Shown here: positions 1 to 11,100 of the stretch, piece after piece
Layout: every line of letters begins with the position of its first letter
How positions within the stretch are numbered: position 1 is the first letter of the stretch
IMG/VR virus record: IMGVR_UViG_3300008217_000029
Location: 1 to 34,459 of that record
DNA: 34,459 nt
Source of the DNA: a virus
Reading direction: 5' to 3' (one strand)
The notes under the pieces: model-generated
What the model was told of the DNA's origin: nothing
The model's input: only the letters and a program-made list of their open reading frames with translations
Database searches by the model: none
Program-made: the position numbers and the translations under genes

Positions 1-13
1 GTATTTTTTTCAT
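1..13 (-). CDS. Start of a further gene, cut by window edge
   Basis: ATG at 11-13 overlaps the preceding TGA (ATGA) and reads MKKI before the window ends. The same coupling pattern occurs at 2154-2157. MKKI starts are common in signal peptides, but four codons cannot establish identity. Confidence 0.35.
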
Positions 14-234
14 TTGCTAAAAATCCTTTTAATTCCTTTGTATACTTTGCTAATAGCTGCGGGCGCTCCCACTGCAATAGACCCCCCTTTAACTCTTGGG
101 TGATCAGATTTACTTGTTGCGTATCTATCTGATTTTTTCTTTACTGTAGGATCAGTTGTATGAGCGGTGACGTCTTGATGGAGTGGAGATCTTTTCCTTC
201 TTTTACCGTGCATGAATCTTCTTTTGCATTTCAT
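10..234 (-). CDS. Small, strongly basic protein (74 aa)
   Basis: Lys/Arg-rich protein: MKCKRRFMHGKRRKRSPLHQ at the N-terminus, a polar middle, then KGGSIAVGAPAAISKVYKGI and a basic end (KRIFSK). Met8 (ATG ending at 213) gives an equally plausible start, MHGKRRKRSP. A Gly/Ala hydrophobic stretch flanked by basic residues could be a short amphipathic or membrane-associated segment, or the protein could bind nucleic acid; nothing decides between them. Its TGA at 10-12 overlaps the ATG of the next gene. It lies 12 nt after the thioredoxin-like gene in the same cassette. Confidence 0.55.
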   Translation of the reverse strand: MKCKRRFMHGKRRKRSPLHQDVTAHTTDPTVKKKSDRYATSKSDHPRVKGGSIAVGAPAAISKVYKGIKRIFSK

Positions 235-246
235 AATTTTTTATTT

Positions 247-612
247 TTAAAAGTCACTCATTATAATTTCGTCAACAACTTCTTGCACATCTTCTCTTGT
301 TGCTAACATTTTAAAACTTAAATCTGCTTGGAATCTTTTAACCTCTTCACCATTAAAAACAATAATAGTAGGAACTATTATTATATTATATTCTTTTTGC
401 CAATCACCTTTATCTATAAGTATTCTTTTAACACCGCAATCTGTAAGTTTACCTAAATAATCAGCACCATTAGATTCATTCCAAGCAGCGTTAAATTCTA
501 CAACACATATATCTTCCTTGCAGAATTTTGTTTGACCAAAAGCGCCACTGCAAACTAACATAAAAGCTATGATCAGCATGTAGAAGCCAAATATTTTCCA
601 TGTTTCTTTCAT
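247..612 (-). CDS. Membrane-anchored thioredoxin-fold protein lacking CxxC
   Basis: 121 residues. A hydrophobic N-terminal segment (WKIFGFYMLIIAFMLVCSGAF) is either a signal peptide or an anchor; the Cys within it is not a good lipobox. The rest follows the thioredoxin pattern: strand VVEFNAAWNESNG in place of VVxFxAxWCGPC, then IIIVPTIIVFNGEEVKRF with the cis-Pro loop, and a C-terminal helix. The CGPC pair is absent (NESN at that site), so normal disulfide exchange is not expected. Other cysteines are FCKEDIC before the first strand and DCG in the middle. Likely exported or membrane-facing; a structural or chaperone-like role is inferred. A few Bacteroidota phages appear to carry similar proteins, from memory. 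Confidence 0.65.
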   Translation of the reverse strand: MKETWKIFGFYMLIIAFMLVCSGAFGQTKFCKEDICVVEFNAAWNESNGADYLGKLTDCGVKRILIDKGDWQKEYNIIIVPTIIVFNGEEVKRFQADLSFKMLATREDVQEVVDEIIMSDF

Positions 613-614
613 AA

Positions 615-812
615 TTAATAATACCCGGTTAGAAATGGATTACTCTCATCTATTGGGTTTTCTTTTTTATCAATCTTCTCTATATACTTCTTCAACTTCG
701 TTAATTTTTCTGTTACAGTTTCTTTATCCATAGAAGCCTCACAACACTCGTAGACATCGTCTTTTATAAGCGTTTTTACAGTATGTAACGCTTCAGTTGT
801 TTTTATACACAT
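615..812 (-). CDS. Small protein of unknown function (65 aa)
   Basis: 65-residue, mostly helical and charged protein (EALHTVKTLIKDD; ETVTEKLTKLKKYIEKIDKK) with three cysteines (one at residue 2, two adjacent as ECCEAS) and an aromatic end (FLTGYY). No signal peptide or membrane helix. It is packed between the membrane protein and the thioredoxin-like gene with a 2-nt gap on each side, which is the main evidence that it is real. I do not recognise the family. Confidence 0.55.
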   Translation of the reverse strand: MCIKTTEALHTVKTLIKDDVYECCEASMDKETVTEKLTKLKKYIEKIDKKENPIDESNPFLTGYY

Positions 813-814
813 AA

Positions 815-1090
815 TTATCTTAATTGATCTATTTTAACTTCGATTCGTTTAATATCCTCTTTGATTTCGGTTACATCTTCCTGTGTGGTTATAATGGTTT
901 GACGTATCATCTGATCTTTCATATCAAACTCCATTCTAGTTACATCGGGAGCTGGTAGTTCTTTTGCCTCTGTAATATCTGCTTGCAACATAAACCACAT
1001 ACCTATAATTGTAGATATCGCAGCGCCAATACCTATTAGTGTTTTTATACTAACCGTGAAGCCGGTGTCCTCATTTAATTCCTTTGCCAT
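815..1090 (-). CDS. Small membrane protein with coiled-coil tail, holin/spanin candidate
   Basis: Chosen start is ATG at 1088-1090 (MAKELNEDTGF), 20 nt after the barrel gene's stop; an upstream GTG at 1136-1138 would add 16 residues but overlap the barrel gene by 28 nt. The 91-residue product has one membrane segment (IKTLIGIGAAISTIIGMWFML) after a short polar head, then a charged coiled coil (VTEIKEDIKRIEVKIDQL). One N-terminal helix with a coiled-coil tail is compatible with a type III-like holin, an inner-membrane spanin component or a virion-anchoring factor. Because it lies in a post-tail cassette of secreted and membrane proteins, lysis or envelope function is plausible. No family was recognised. 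Confidence 0.6.
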   Translation of the reverse strand: MAKELNEDTGFTVSIKTLIGIGAAISTIIGMWFMLQADITEAKELPAPDVTRMEFDMKDQMIRQTIITTQEDVTEIKEDIKRIEVKIDQLR

Positions 1091-1110
1091 TTTATATATT
1101 TTGTTATAGT

Positions 1111-2157
1111 TTAAAAGATTACATAATTTACTCCACACTTAAAGTCATACCATTCTCTATTCCAATATTTATTATATTTTCCCTCTACAAATGTACCTAA
1201 ATGCTTATTTAATTTATATCCAAATATCACTCCACCTGAATAATCATACCATTGTTCTCCATCGTTATAGTTATGATAAGAGAAAGCTCCGCCATCATCA
1301 TAGTGCCAAGGCATTAAGTTAGTCCAAGCGTGTAACCAAAAATCTTTCTTATAGTAATAGTAATCTAAACCTACCACTAACGACTGTTGCATAGTTCTAT
1401 CTAACTCATCTCTTTTTCTTTCTGTGTAATTAGCTAACATTTCAGGTATAACAACCTCTTCCCAAACTTCTGGACTTGTAGCAACTACATCACCACTTGG
1501 ATCTGTATAAATAGAATTATATACATCTACATTATATCCTTCTTGTAAAGCTAAATAAGTATAATGTATTCCACCGTTATCTAATAACCACTCTTCTAAT
1601 GGATCGTAACCATACGGCTCTGACATTCTTTGAACAGCGCCTATATTAAGAGATAACTTACCTATATTATATCTATATCTTTGTGATGTTTCAAAATATT
1701 TTATATCCGCGAAACCATCTTGCAAGTATTCACCCTTTAGTATATACCAATTACCCACGTATCTTATAAAATGATTTTGATCTGTATAATCTATACCTTC
1801 TTGTCTTTTTATATCAGCTTCAAACAAAAATTCTAATCCTTTTACTTTACCTATATTAGCTCCATCAGACCATGAGTTCTCAGTACCGTCATAAAACGTT
1901 TGGGCTTTATTTTCATAACCAAATCTAGCAATTTTCCTTATTCCAAACGCTAAGTTGTAATCAAATGGAGTTTGTATTGTCGATGTTTCTAATCCATTCG
2001 TAACAGAGAACACATCTACGTCTGATAGTGATGTACCCCCACTAGCCGCTGCGTAAAACGTAGAGAATTTAAACGTCTTCTTACAGAATGCTTTATAATC
2101 AAACTGAGCGTAAGCTATATTTGATATTAATAAAATTAGTAATATTAACTTTTTCAT
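1111..2157 (-). CDS. Secreted protein, candidate outer-membrane beta-barrel (348 aa)
   Basis: Starts MKKLILLILLISNIAYAQ, a clear Sec signal peptide with cleavage expected after AYA, as in Flavobacteriia. The mature part is dominated by aromatic and polar alternation (ENKAQTFYDGTENSWSDG; HFIRYVGNWYILKGEYL; GVIFGYKLNKHLGTFVEGKY) and ends YVIF with a terminal Phe, as in many outer-membrane barrels. No enzyme motif was seen. The ATG overlaps the TGA of the giant gene (ATGA), indicating coupling. A phage-encoded exported barrel could alter the host surface, for example in superinfection exclusion, or assist lysis. Virion location is less likely because of the signal peptide. Barrel topology is inferred by eye. 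Confidence 0.7.
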   Translation of the reverse strand: MKKLILLILLISNIAYAQFDYKAFCKKTFKFSTFYAAASGGTSLSDVDVFSVTNGLETSTIQTPFDYNLAFGIRKIARFGYENKAQTFYDGTENSWSDGANIGKVKGLEFLFEADIKRQEGIDYTDQNHFIRYVGNWYILKGEYLQDGFADIKYFETSQRYRYNIGKLSLNIGAVQRMSEPYGYDPLEEWLLDNGGIHYTYLALQEGYNVDVYNSIYTDPSGDVVATSPEVWEEVVIPEMLANYTERKRDELDRTMQQSLVVGLDYYYYKKDFWLHAWTNLMPWHYDDGGAFSYHNYNDGEQWYDYSGGVIFGYKLNKHLGTFVEGKYNKYWNREWYDFKCGVNYVIF

Positions 2158-5100
2158 TTGAATACTGGTAGTTTAGTTTTTTTCCTTTTGGATTTTTTAC
2201 CCCTTGTCTTTTCTTTAATCTTTTCCATCTTTTCATTCTCAACATCAAGATTATATTGACTCCAACCGCCAAACATAAGTACTCTTTGATAAGCTTCGTG
2301 TTGATTATTTAAAGATTGTCTCGTATTTTGCGTCTTATTATACATTCTATTAGTTGGCGCGTTTGTAGTAGCTTCTATGTAATTAGTAACAGCAGACCAC
2401 ATTGGGTTGTCAATATCAAACGTTTCCATTTCGTCTATAACTTTCTTATTATAGTTAAGAGTTTTTTCAGCATTAACCATTTTCCTAGCTTTAATACCGA
2501 GTGGTGGTGATACATTTAACATTTCCATTAACACTGAGCTTTCGTCTGGATTATAATTTTTATCTCTTTGTTCGTGCCATTTAATTGCCATATTTTTTGC
2601 GGTAGCAATAACTGCTCCCCAAACACCAGTACCTCTTAAAACAGAATCAATGCTACCATTAACCACTCTTTCTTTCTTCTTCAACCATCTTTCATCTTCT
2701 TCGTCATCATCAAATAGCGCTAGAAACAACGCTGACTGTAAAGAATAGAATATTAAATTCTGTATTACAAAGTAATAACTTATCCTAGAAAGATTAGATA
2801 TATCACTTTGGAATTGCGTTGTGTTACCAGGTGTTATTCTTCTATTTTTAATATCTAAAAATGCTTTCTTACCTAATCTATTAAACTGAGAGGTAACATT
2901 TTGAAAAGCAAGTATAACTTTTCCAAGTGGTGAAGCTTGTTGTTGAGAAACCATGTCAGGTCTAGCTGATTGCTGAGTAGCTTCTGCTAAAACTTGAAAA
3001 TCTATCCAAGCTTTAGACTCAGCTTCTTTTTGACTCAACCCTTGTTTTAAATAAGTATTAATTCTATTTCTATAAAAAGTTGATCCGCCAGTAGCGATCG
3101 CCATATTATCCCCAATCTGTGTTGGTAAGAATCCAATCTCTAATAATTTCTTTATTGCTGCTTGGAATGGGTTTTTAGCGTCTTTAACTGTTCGTGCCAA
3201 CTCTGCTCCGTTAACATCTGTTTGAATTCCGCGACGCCTTTGCTTCATGAAATCGGAATTAAAGATTGTAGCCCAATCAGTCCAATACTGTTTTTGATTA
3301 GCAAAAGCCTTAGCTGCTGCAAATATGTTATTATCAGCGAAGTTAATAAAATTAACCATAGACATTTGCTGCAACACGGCCGACCTCATATTAAAGAACA
3401 TAGTAGAAGCAACGGATCCGTTTAAATAATTCATAAATCCATTCACTAATTTATTTTGTCCACTTGGTCTGTTTCTACCAGTTTCGGTTCTATAAAGTAT
3501 ATCTTTAATAGCACTCACCATACCCTCTCCGTAAGCGGCTTCTATTTTGTTTAGATTTTCTTGAGAGAATATTATTTCAGCGTTTTCATTAAACTCAGTA
3601 AAGAATTGTTCTCTACCAACCCTGCCGGTAGCATCATCTAAATCTGTTCTTATATCTCCAGCTTCCCAACTTTCAGAGGGTTTTACATAGGTTTCTTGCT
3701 TAGATATTATATTTAAAGTTTCAGCATAAGTTTGTAATTCAGCATCTGCCATAACTAAATCAACTAATTTTTGTTGATCAGTTTTGTTTAACCCAGGAAC
3801 CTTATGCCCATGTTTATCCCATAAATACACCCTTATAGCATCTTGGTGTGTAAAATCACCGTCTGGAGTTTTCTTTGTTAGTTTATTTTTAACATTTTTA
3901 AACTCTTTGTTTAATGATTTGTAATCATTAGCAATAGCTTGTTTAGCTGTATTCAACTCTCTGTAAGCTCTATTTAATGGTCTTACTAAAGCTTTTTCAA
4001 AAAAGTCTCTATGTTGATTTCCTTTTTTACCTTTACCTAAAAAGTTATATATTATCCCTACAAAATCTTCATGCGATGGCGGTATAAAGAATCTAAACTT
4101 ACCTTTATCAGCTCCGCGTTTTCTAGCTTTAATAGCTGAGAATCTCTTTTTAGATTCAATACCGGTTACATCTTCTAATATATCATTAAATTCAGTGTTC
4201 ATTGATTTACTAAATTTAATACCAGTTTTAGGTAAACCTTTAGCATCAGGATCTACTTCTAAAACTTTTTTAAGATCTATTCTTACTTTACCATCAACCG
4301 TTTTTATAACATTTTTTAAATCAGAATTTTTTTCCGCTACTTTCCATCCTATCTCTGTTACTTGATCCCTTAATTTAACTTTTCCATACATATAAGCAAT
4401 ATCTCCTTCAGTAATTTGATGCGATAATATATCTCCTTTTTTCCTAACTACATCCTCCACATTCATATCTCCAAAAGGTTGACCATAAGTATTAACAGCA
4501 CTCATTCTGCCGTCTGGAAAAAAATTATATGAAGCTATAGCTTTCCCGTCTTTATTAAACTCTTTTGTTGCAACCAACCAACCGCTAGGGTTGTACCGTG
4601 TAGATTTAACTACTATACTATTAACTCTATTTTCTACGATTTTAGTTCCAGCCATATAACCGGTTTCTTGGGCTGCTAATATTCTTGTTGTAACAGTTTT
4701 CTTATCTGCACTAACTATTCGAGTTTCCCTAACGAATTCTTGAATCTTACCGTCTATATTTGCAAGTTCTACTTTCTTAGTAACTCTACCTTCTTTAATT
4801 TGTATAACAGGAGCGTCTGTAGCGCCATCCATTCTATCCCAATACAAACCATTCGCGTAAAAGGATGATAACCTACCGTTTTGAAATACTATATGCTTTT
4901 TTGAATCTCTATATCCTATCCAATCAATCCAAGCATCATCTGTAAGTTTCCCATTTCTAGCTTGCGTTAAACACCAAGGATTAGAGTTCTCACCCCAATG
5001 ACTATTTATAATATCTCTAACAGCTTGCATCCCTTCTTTAGTATCTTCAACCTCATGAACTGTAATACCGTATTTCTTGTTGAAAACTCTACCTTCACCA

Positions 5101-8100
5101 AATTCTTTTACTTTATTTGGATTAAGAGGTTTCGCTTTAACTTTACCAGCATAAGCCTCTATAATTTCATTAGGATTATTATAAGAGAATAAATCTAATT
5201 TAAATCTTTCCGCTAAATTAATAGCATCTGTTATTTTAAATCTATCTTCTAATAGTTTTATATTACTAGTTGCCAACCATTTAGTGGTTATTCTCTCGTA
5301 TTTTCTCTTTTTATCAATAGGAATATTTAAACTGTCTATAAAGATAAACATATTATCTATAGTTTTAGATACTAACTTATCTCTAACTAAATCAGGGCGA
5401 TGTTTTGCTAGTGTTTTCTCATACTCAGTCCTATGACTTTTAGAAAACTTAATATTGTTATAATTGTTAGGACCACCTAAATTATTAATATCTCCAAGTT
5501 CAGACTTTATTGATTCTTCTTTACTTTTCATCTTTTCGCCTTCAACACGTTGACGTTTAGCCAGTTGAACACTTCTTTTAACATCGAACTGCTCTAACAT
5601 GTTATCAACAGCCTGAATATTCTGTAAAGCGTCATCTGCAAAGTATATGTCATTATAACCCTCACCAACTTTATCTGCTATCCATAAAGCTTTAGATTCT
5701 GATGTAGAAGATTCCAATGTAATTATATTATCAAAAGGTATGTTCAAACCTTGAGCGTCTAAAAATCTATATATAGCCATTTTAGCGGCGTGTGGTCTTG
5801 CTGTTAATATATAATTATCTTTTAAACCGTATTTTTTAGCCCTATCCATTGCCTTACCAAATAAAGGCCCTTTCTTACCTTCTTTTACTATATCAAACTC
5901 TGAGAAGTCAAATTCCCCATCCTGCTCTAGTATAGTAGCACCTTCATTAGCAAACTCCTCAGCACTTAACCTACCTTTAATATATCCTTTAGTAAATTTA
6001 TCCATTTTACCAATAACGTTTTGTGGCATTGCGTCCCCTATTTTGAGGTTGTCTGTTTTAACTTCTGCAAAATTATCACCAAATAATTTCTTAAACGCTT
6101 CTTTATTATTCTGTACCGACTCATGAGTTCTTTTTACTATACCGTCTCTTAATGAACGTTCTTTTCTAGCGCGATTTCTTTCCAATGCTGTTTCTAGAGA
6201 CGTTTCAACAAACACCATTTGCACATCGTAACCTTTATTTTTAAATTCTTGAACATGGTTTTTCATTTGTTGCAAACTATTACCAGTTCCATCTACAATA
6301 ATACCATCTCCTTGACCTTGAAATTTAGACTGTTTACGCTTAGCTATCATTCTAGCATCCCACCCAAGTGAACCGAACTTACTAGCTTGTTCTGGTGTAA
6401 AATCTTTCATGTCTGTAGGTAGGCCATGATTTTTCATTAACCATTCTAACGATATATCTTGATTAACAATCTTGAATCCTTGATTTTTTAAATCTAAACC
6501 TTTTATTACAGTTGATTTTCCAGAACCAGGACCACCAGCCATAAATATAACTTTTCTACCAGGTTGAGGTGTACCTTCTGGGTTTGGCATTGTATACCTA
6601 ACACCAGATTTTGTTCTAGCAACTGTATCATCAAAATCCCAAGCACTCATACCTCTAGTTGGATTTTTAGATGAGCGAGAAAACTTAGACGCATTATCAA
6701 TCGCTTTTCTTTTGTGTATATTTCTACTTAAAGGTGATTTAGTCGCGTTTGTCTTGCTATATTTTACCCCTGTTTCTTCAAATTGATTTATTATTTCTTG
6801 TCTAGCTTCGCTAGGACTTAAATGGCTAACGCTAAACTCCTCAGCTACATTATTTTCAGACTCAAGAAGCTCAATAGTAAATGGATCAAGACCATGTTTC
6901 ATTAATCTGTATATACCAGCGTGTCCATCTTTTAATTTTAAACTACCATCAAGTATTCTAGGTAGTACTTTATTACGAAAATCAATACCTAAAGAAGCTT
7001 TATAAACACCACTAGGATCGTTTATTTCTAATATAGAAAATTGACCTAACATTGCTTTTAATAGAGGTGTAATATTTTTAACGTTACCTGTTATAGCTGC
7101 ACCCACACCAATCTTAACTATCTCATTTATAGGTGTGTGTTCTTCAACAACGTCCTCAATCCCAATCTTATTATTTTCGTCAACTTGATGACCGTGTAAA
7201 TTAGCAGACTTTCTCCAGAAATTATTTTGATCTAAAGACGAGTGAATTACTAATTCATCAAACAACCAAATATCATTCTTATTTAAATCAGTTTTGAACC
7301 AAGTTTCTACATCTTTAAAAAACTGTAAAAAATTGTCAAACTTCTCCTTTTCATTCGTTTTTGTAAAGTCTAAATTTGCCGGGTTTTTTGCTTTTTTCTT
7401 TTTATGGTAATAAAATCTTTTAGCAACAATCTTTTTAGCACCCCTTATTTTTTTAGTTATAGGTACAAGCTTTTCAAAATGAGGCATTACTATATAAGCA
7501 GATCTATCCCCTCCCGTAAGCAATTCTTTTAACACGGCATAATGTTGAGGGTATTTATCTAAAAACTTATTCAGCCTATTACTCATACGTCGCTCCCACG
7601 TTACACCTAGTTTTTCATTCCAAAGAGCATTCACCATCTTTATAATTGCTGTTTTTTCTTCTATTGTACCTTTTATAAGATCTTCTTTCATAATAAGAGC
7701 AAAATCTCTTGGAATTGATTTTTGTCCCATTATTTCAGCAAAGTTACCATCCATCCATCCTTGCACTTGCTCCAAGAAAGGAGCGTTTAGATTAAAAGCG
7801 GTGTTAAATTTTTCATCAAGATCTTTCTTACGTATATCAACAAGCTGCTTAGCCATATTAATATCGCTAGAATCAAGTTTATATTTGTATATTATTTGTT
7901 TCCACGCTTTACTATTAGCACCATCGCCTTCTACAACTTCATGTGATAATTTAAGGATACCTTGACTACGAGAGAATTTAACAGTATCAAAAGTTCTGTT
8001 TTCAGTTTTTTGCTTATCTAACCCATTTAAGAAATTATCTATTTCAGCTTCTACAACTACATCAATATCATTAGAGTTTTCTATCTTAAACTTGTTAACA

Positions 8101-11100
8101 GCGTCTTTAGTGAGAGATTTAGCGATAAGTTCTGCTAATTTTTTTTGTCTCGCTAATAAAGTTGTATAACCACCCTCTATAAAAAATTTAGTAAACCTAG
8201 CTTTATTAGTCTCTATACTATATATACCTTTACCAGGATATGTTACCTTACCAGTTTCAGGGTTTACTCTTTTATCTTTCTCTCTACCTACTTTCTTTAT
8301 ATCAAATAAAGTCTTATAATTCTTTTTTATAGTGTTAACATCAAGAGCTTTTATGTGGTTTGCATAATTTAAAGCGTGATAAGCCTTATATTCCTCGCTA
8401 GCAAAACCCTCTACTGTTTTGGTAACCTTACCCATTTGTTTTTTAACAGCTTTCATAAACTCTTTTTCTATAAGAGCGTTTAATTGCTTAGTTAAATTTT
8501 TAGGATTTTGCTCCAATATATTAACCACTTTATTATAAATGGTTTGAGATACTACATCTTTATTATCAAGATTAACATCACTTAGACTTTTTAGTTTTCT
8601 AGCCTTTTTACTTGGTTTTGGTTTTGTTGGCTCTGGCGCTTTAATATCTTTAGCTTCTGATATATCTACACCCATTTGTTCTGTACCACCAATAGCTTTA
8701 GCTCTAGTGTATATTTCAGGCTGCCTATTTCTTAAGGTGGCATCTAGAAATGTTGTTACTTTATTTTCTTTGTTATATATATCAAACAAAGGTTTATTAC
8801 GACTTATTTTACTTCCATCTGGTAGCGTGACTTGAGGAAATATACCTAACATTTGTTCGTTTACAGCTTCTTTTACAGCCTGTATAGGTATATTACCTGT
8901 TGGATCAAATTTTAATGCTTTGCTAATTATAGGCCAATTTTTTTCTATTATAGCTTCAGCAGCACCAAATCTATCTTCTGGCGTTGATTGTGGAGATTGT
9001 TCTATATCAACTAGTGATTCATTATCTATTTCAGCATCTAAAAATTGCTGTGCTCTTGGACTGGTTTTAGATAGTTTCATGTCTGTAACAGCAACACCTT
9101 CACCAGCTAATGCTATAGCTCTAGCACTAAGTTGGTTTTTCTCTATACTTTTTTGGTAGTCTTTCATGAAATTATAAACTTGCCTACCATCTGCAAATTC
9201 TTTTTTGATACCAAACTTTCTAGCAATTTCTTGAACAAAGTTTTTCAATTTATCAAAAACGCCTTCATTAAAAGTTATATCACCTTTTGTTAATCCATCA
9301 GAAAATACAGTTAACCATTCTTCTGTAGTGTTAATATTTAAATCTTCACCAGTTTTAATTCTACGATTAATTTCTGTTTCTACGTAGTTTCTCTGATCTT
9401 CAGTTAAAGTATTTTTGAAACTTGAGATCAATTTAGTTTGTCCCTTAACATCTAAACTTTGCATGTGTTTAGCTATAACGCCGTGTAGCACCTCATGAGC
9501 GCCCACGTTTATTTGACCTGTTTTGCCAGCTATATCTTTATTTATAATAATAGAATCACCAACGATAAAACCATCAGAACCTGTAACGTCTTTAGCGTCT
9601 AAACCCATTTCTTTTGCTATCTTATCATAAGTTGCTTGTGCTGATAAATCATTTTCAGCTATAAGAACATCTTTACCTATTTTTTTACCAGCGGCTTCTG
9701 CAAAAGCAATAGTTTTAGATATAGATATATCACGTCTAGCTTTAGCAACTTCTTTAGCTATTGCTGTTTCTCCTACATCTACAGCACCTTCATATTTACC
9801 AATTATTCCTTCTATTTCAGCTTCCAAGACTGCTAACTCTTCTGCAGCGTTAGGAACTTTATCAATTCCTTTCTTTTCAGCTTCTATTTGTTTTAATTGT
9901 CTTTCTTGTTCTAATTTAACTAAAGTTTTCCTATCATCCTTGTCTGTTATTTTCTCATCGATTTGAGAATCTATAATAGCTTTGTTTTGTTTTCCGTGAG
10001 CTTTTTTATCTAAACCTGTTTGGTCGTTTTCAATTTCTAGATTAGCCATAGCAATATCCATATCGTCTGCGGTATCCACAAAATCCTTCATCTTAGCATA
10101 AGAAACTTTCTCCCCATTAATTTTATATACTGGTTTTTTCCCAAGTAAAGCCATACCAACATTTATAGGGGCTGTTGTTGTACCTGTTATAGCTTCAAAT
10201 CCAATTTCAGCTGGATCCATCTCTTGACCAGCAACGACTCGACCTGCAACCTCACCGATACCACCACCAGTAGCTTCAACACCAAGACCAGCTGCAACGG
10301 CAGTTATTTTTTTAGTTCTACCCGCTATATTTGCTGTTTTTAAAACACCTGTAGTTGCTTTACCAGCTAAACCACCGGAAAGAGTTTCTATCGCACCGAT
10401 AGTTAAACCTCTACCAATAGATTTATTTCTTATTTCTTGACCTTTAGGACTTTGTAAAAGTTCTAATATATTATCATCAGTAAATTCCTTACCTTCTTTT
10501 TGTAGTTCTGCTTCTATTAACTCTCCAAAAGTTAAAGCTGTTTCCATAGCTGTAGCGGCGCCACCTAAGGTTGCTGTAACACCACCAACGGCAGTTCCAA
10601 TACCAGGAATGAAACTACCAGCTGCAGCACCACCAGCGGTAGCGCTTGCTGTCCATTTTCTAGCTTCAGGTGAATCAGCTAAAGTACCAAGTTGAGTACC
10701 AATTGATTGAACAAACATTTCAGCCATTAAACCTGGGTCTTTTTTTATACCTCTAAAAAACGCCGCCCAAGTTTTACCTTCTTTTTCATATTGAGTGCTA
10801 AACCTTTTCATACGTTCAGAGGGTTTGTAATCCTCTGCTTCAGCTTGTTTTGCTCTTATAAATTCTTGAACAGAATCTTTAGATACATTAGAACCTTGTT
10901 TCCACATGTCCAATGATTCACCAGACGTACTAGCAGCCTCGTAACCACCAATACCCGCTCTATATAAATCACCAATAAAATTAACAAATCCTCCTGAATC
11001 TTCTATCTCTTCTTCTTCTAACGCTAAACCTACAGACACACCTGGTTGAATATCTTGCTTTGAATATTTCGTTTTAAAAGAATCTATATTTTTAGTGTAA

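Noticed and set aside
1091-1138. Upstream GTG start extending the small membrane protein by 16 residues
   Set aside because: It overlaps the barrel gene, adds a poor N-terminus, and an ATG at 1088-1090 gives a cleaner start.
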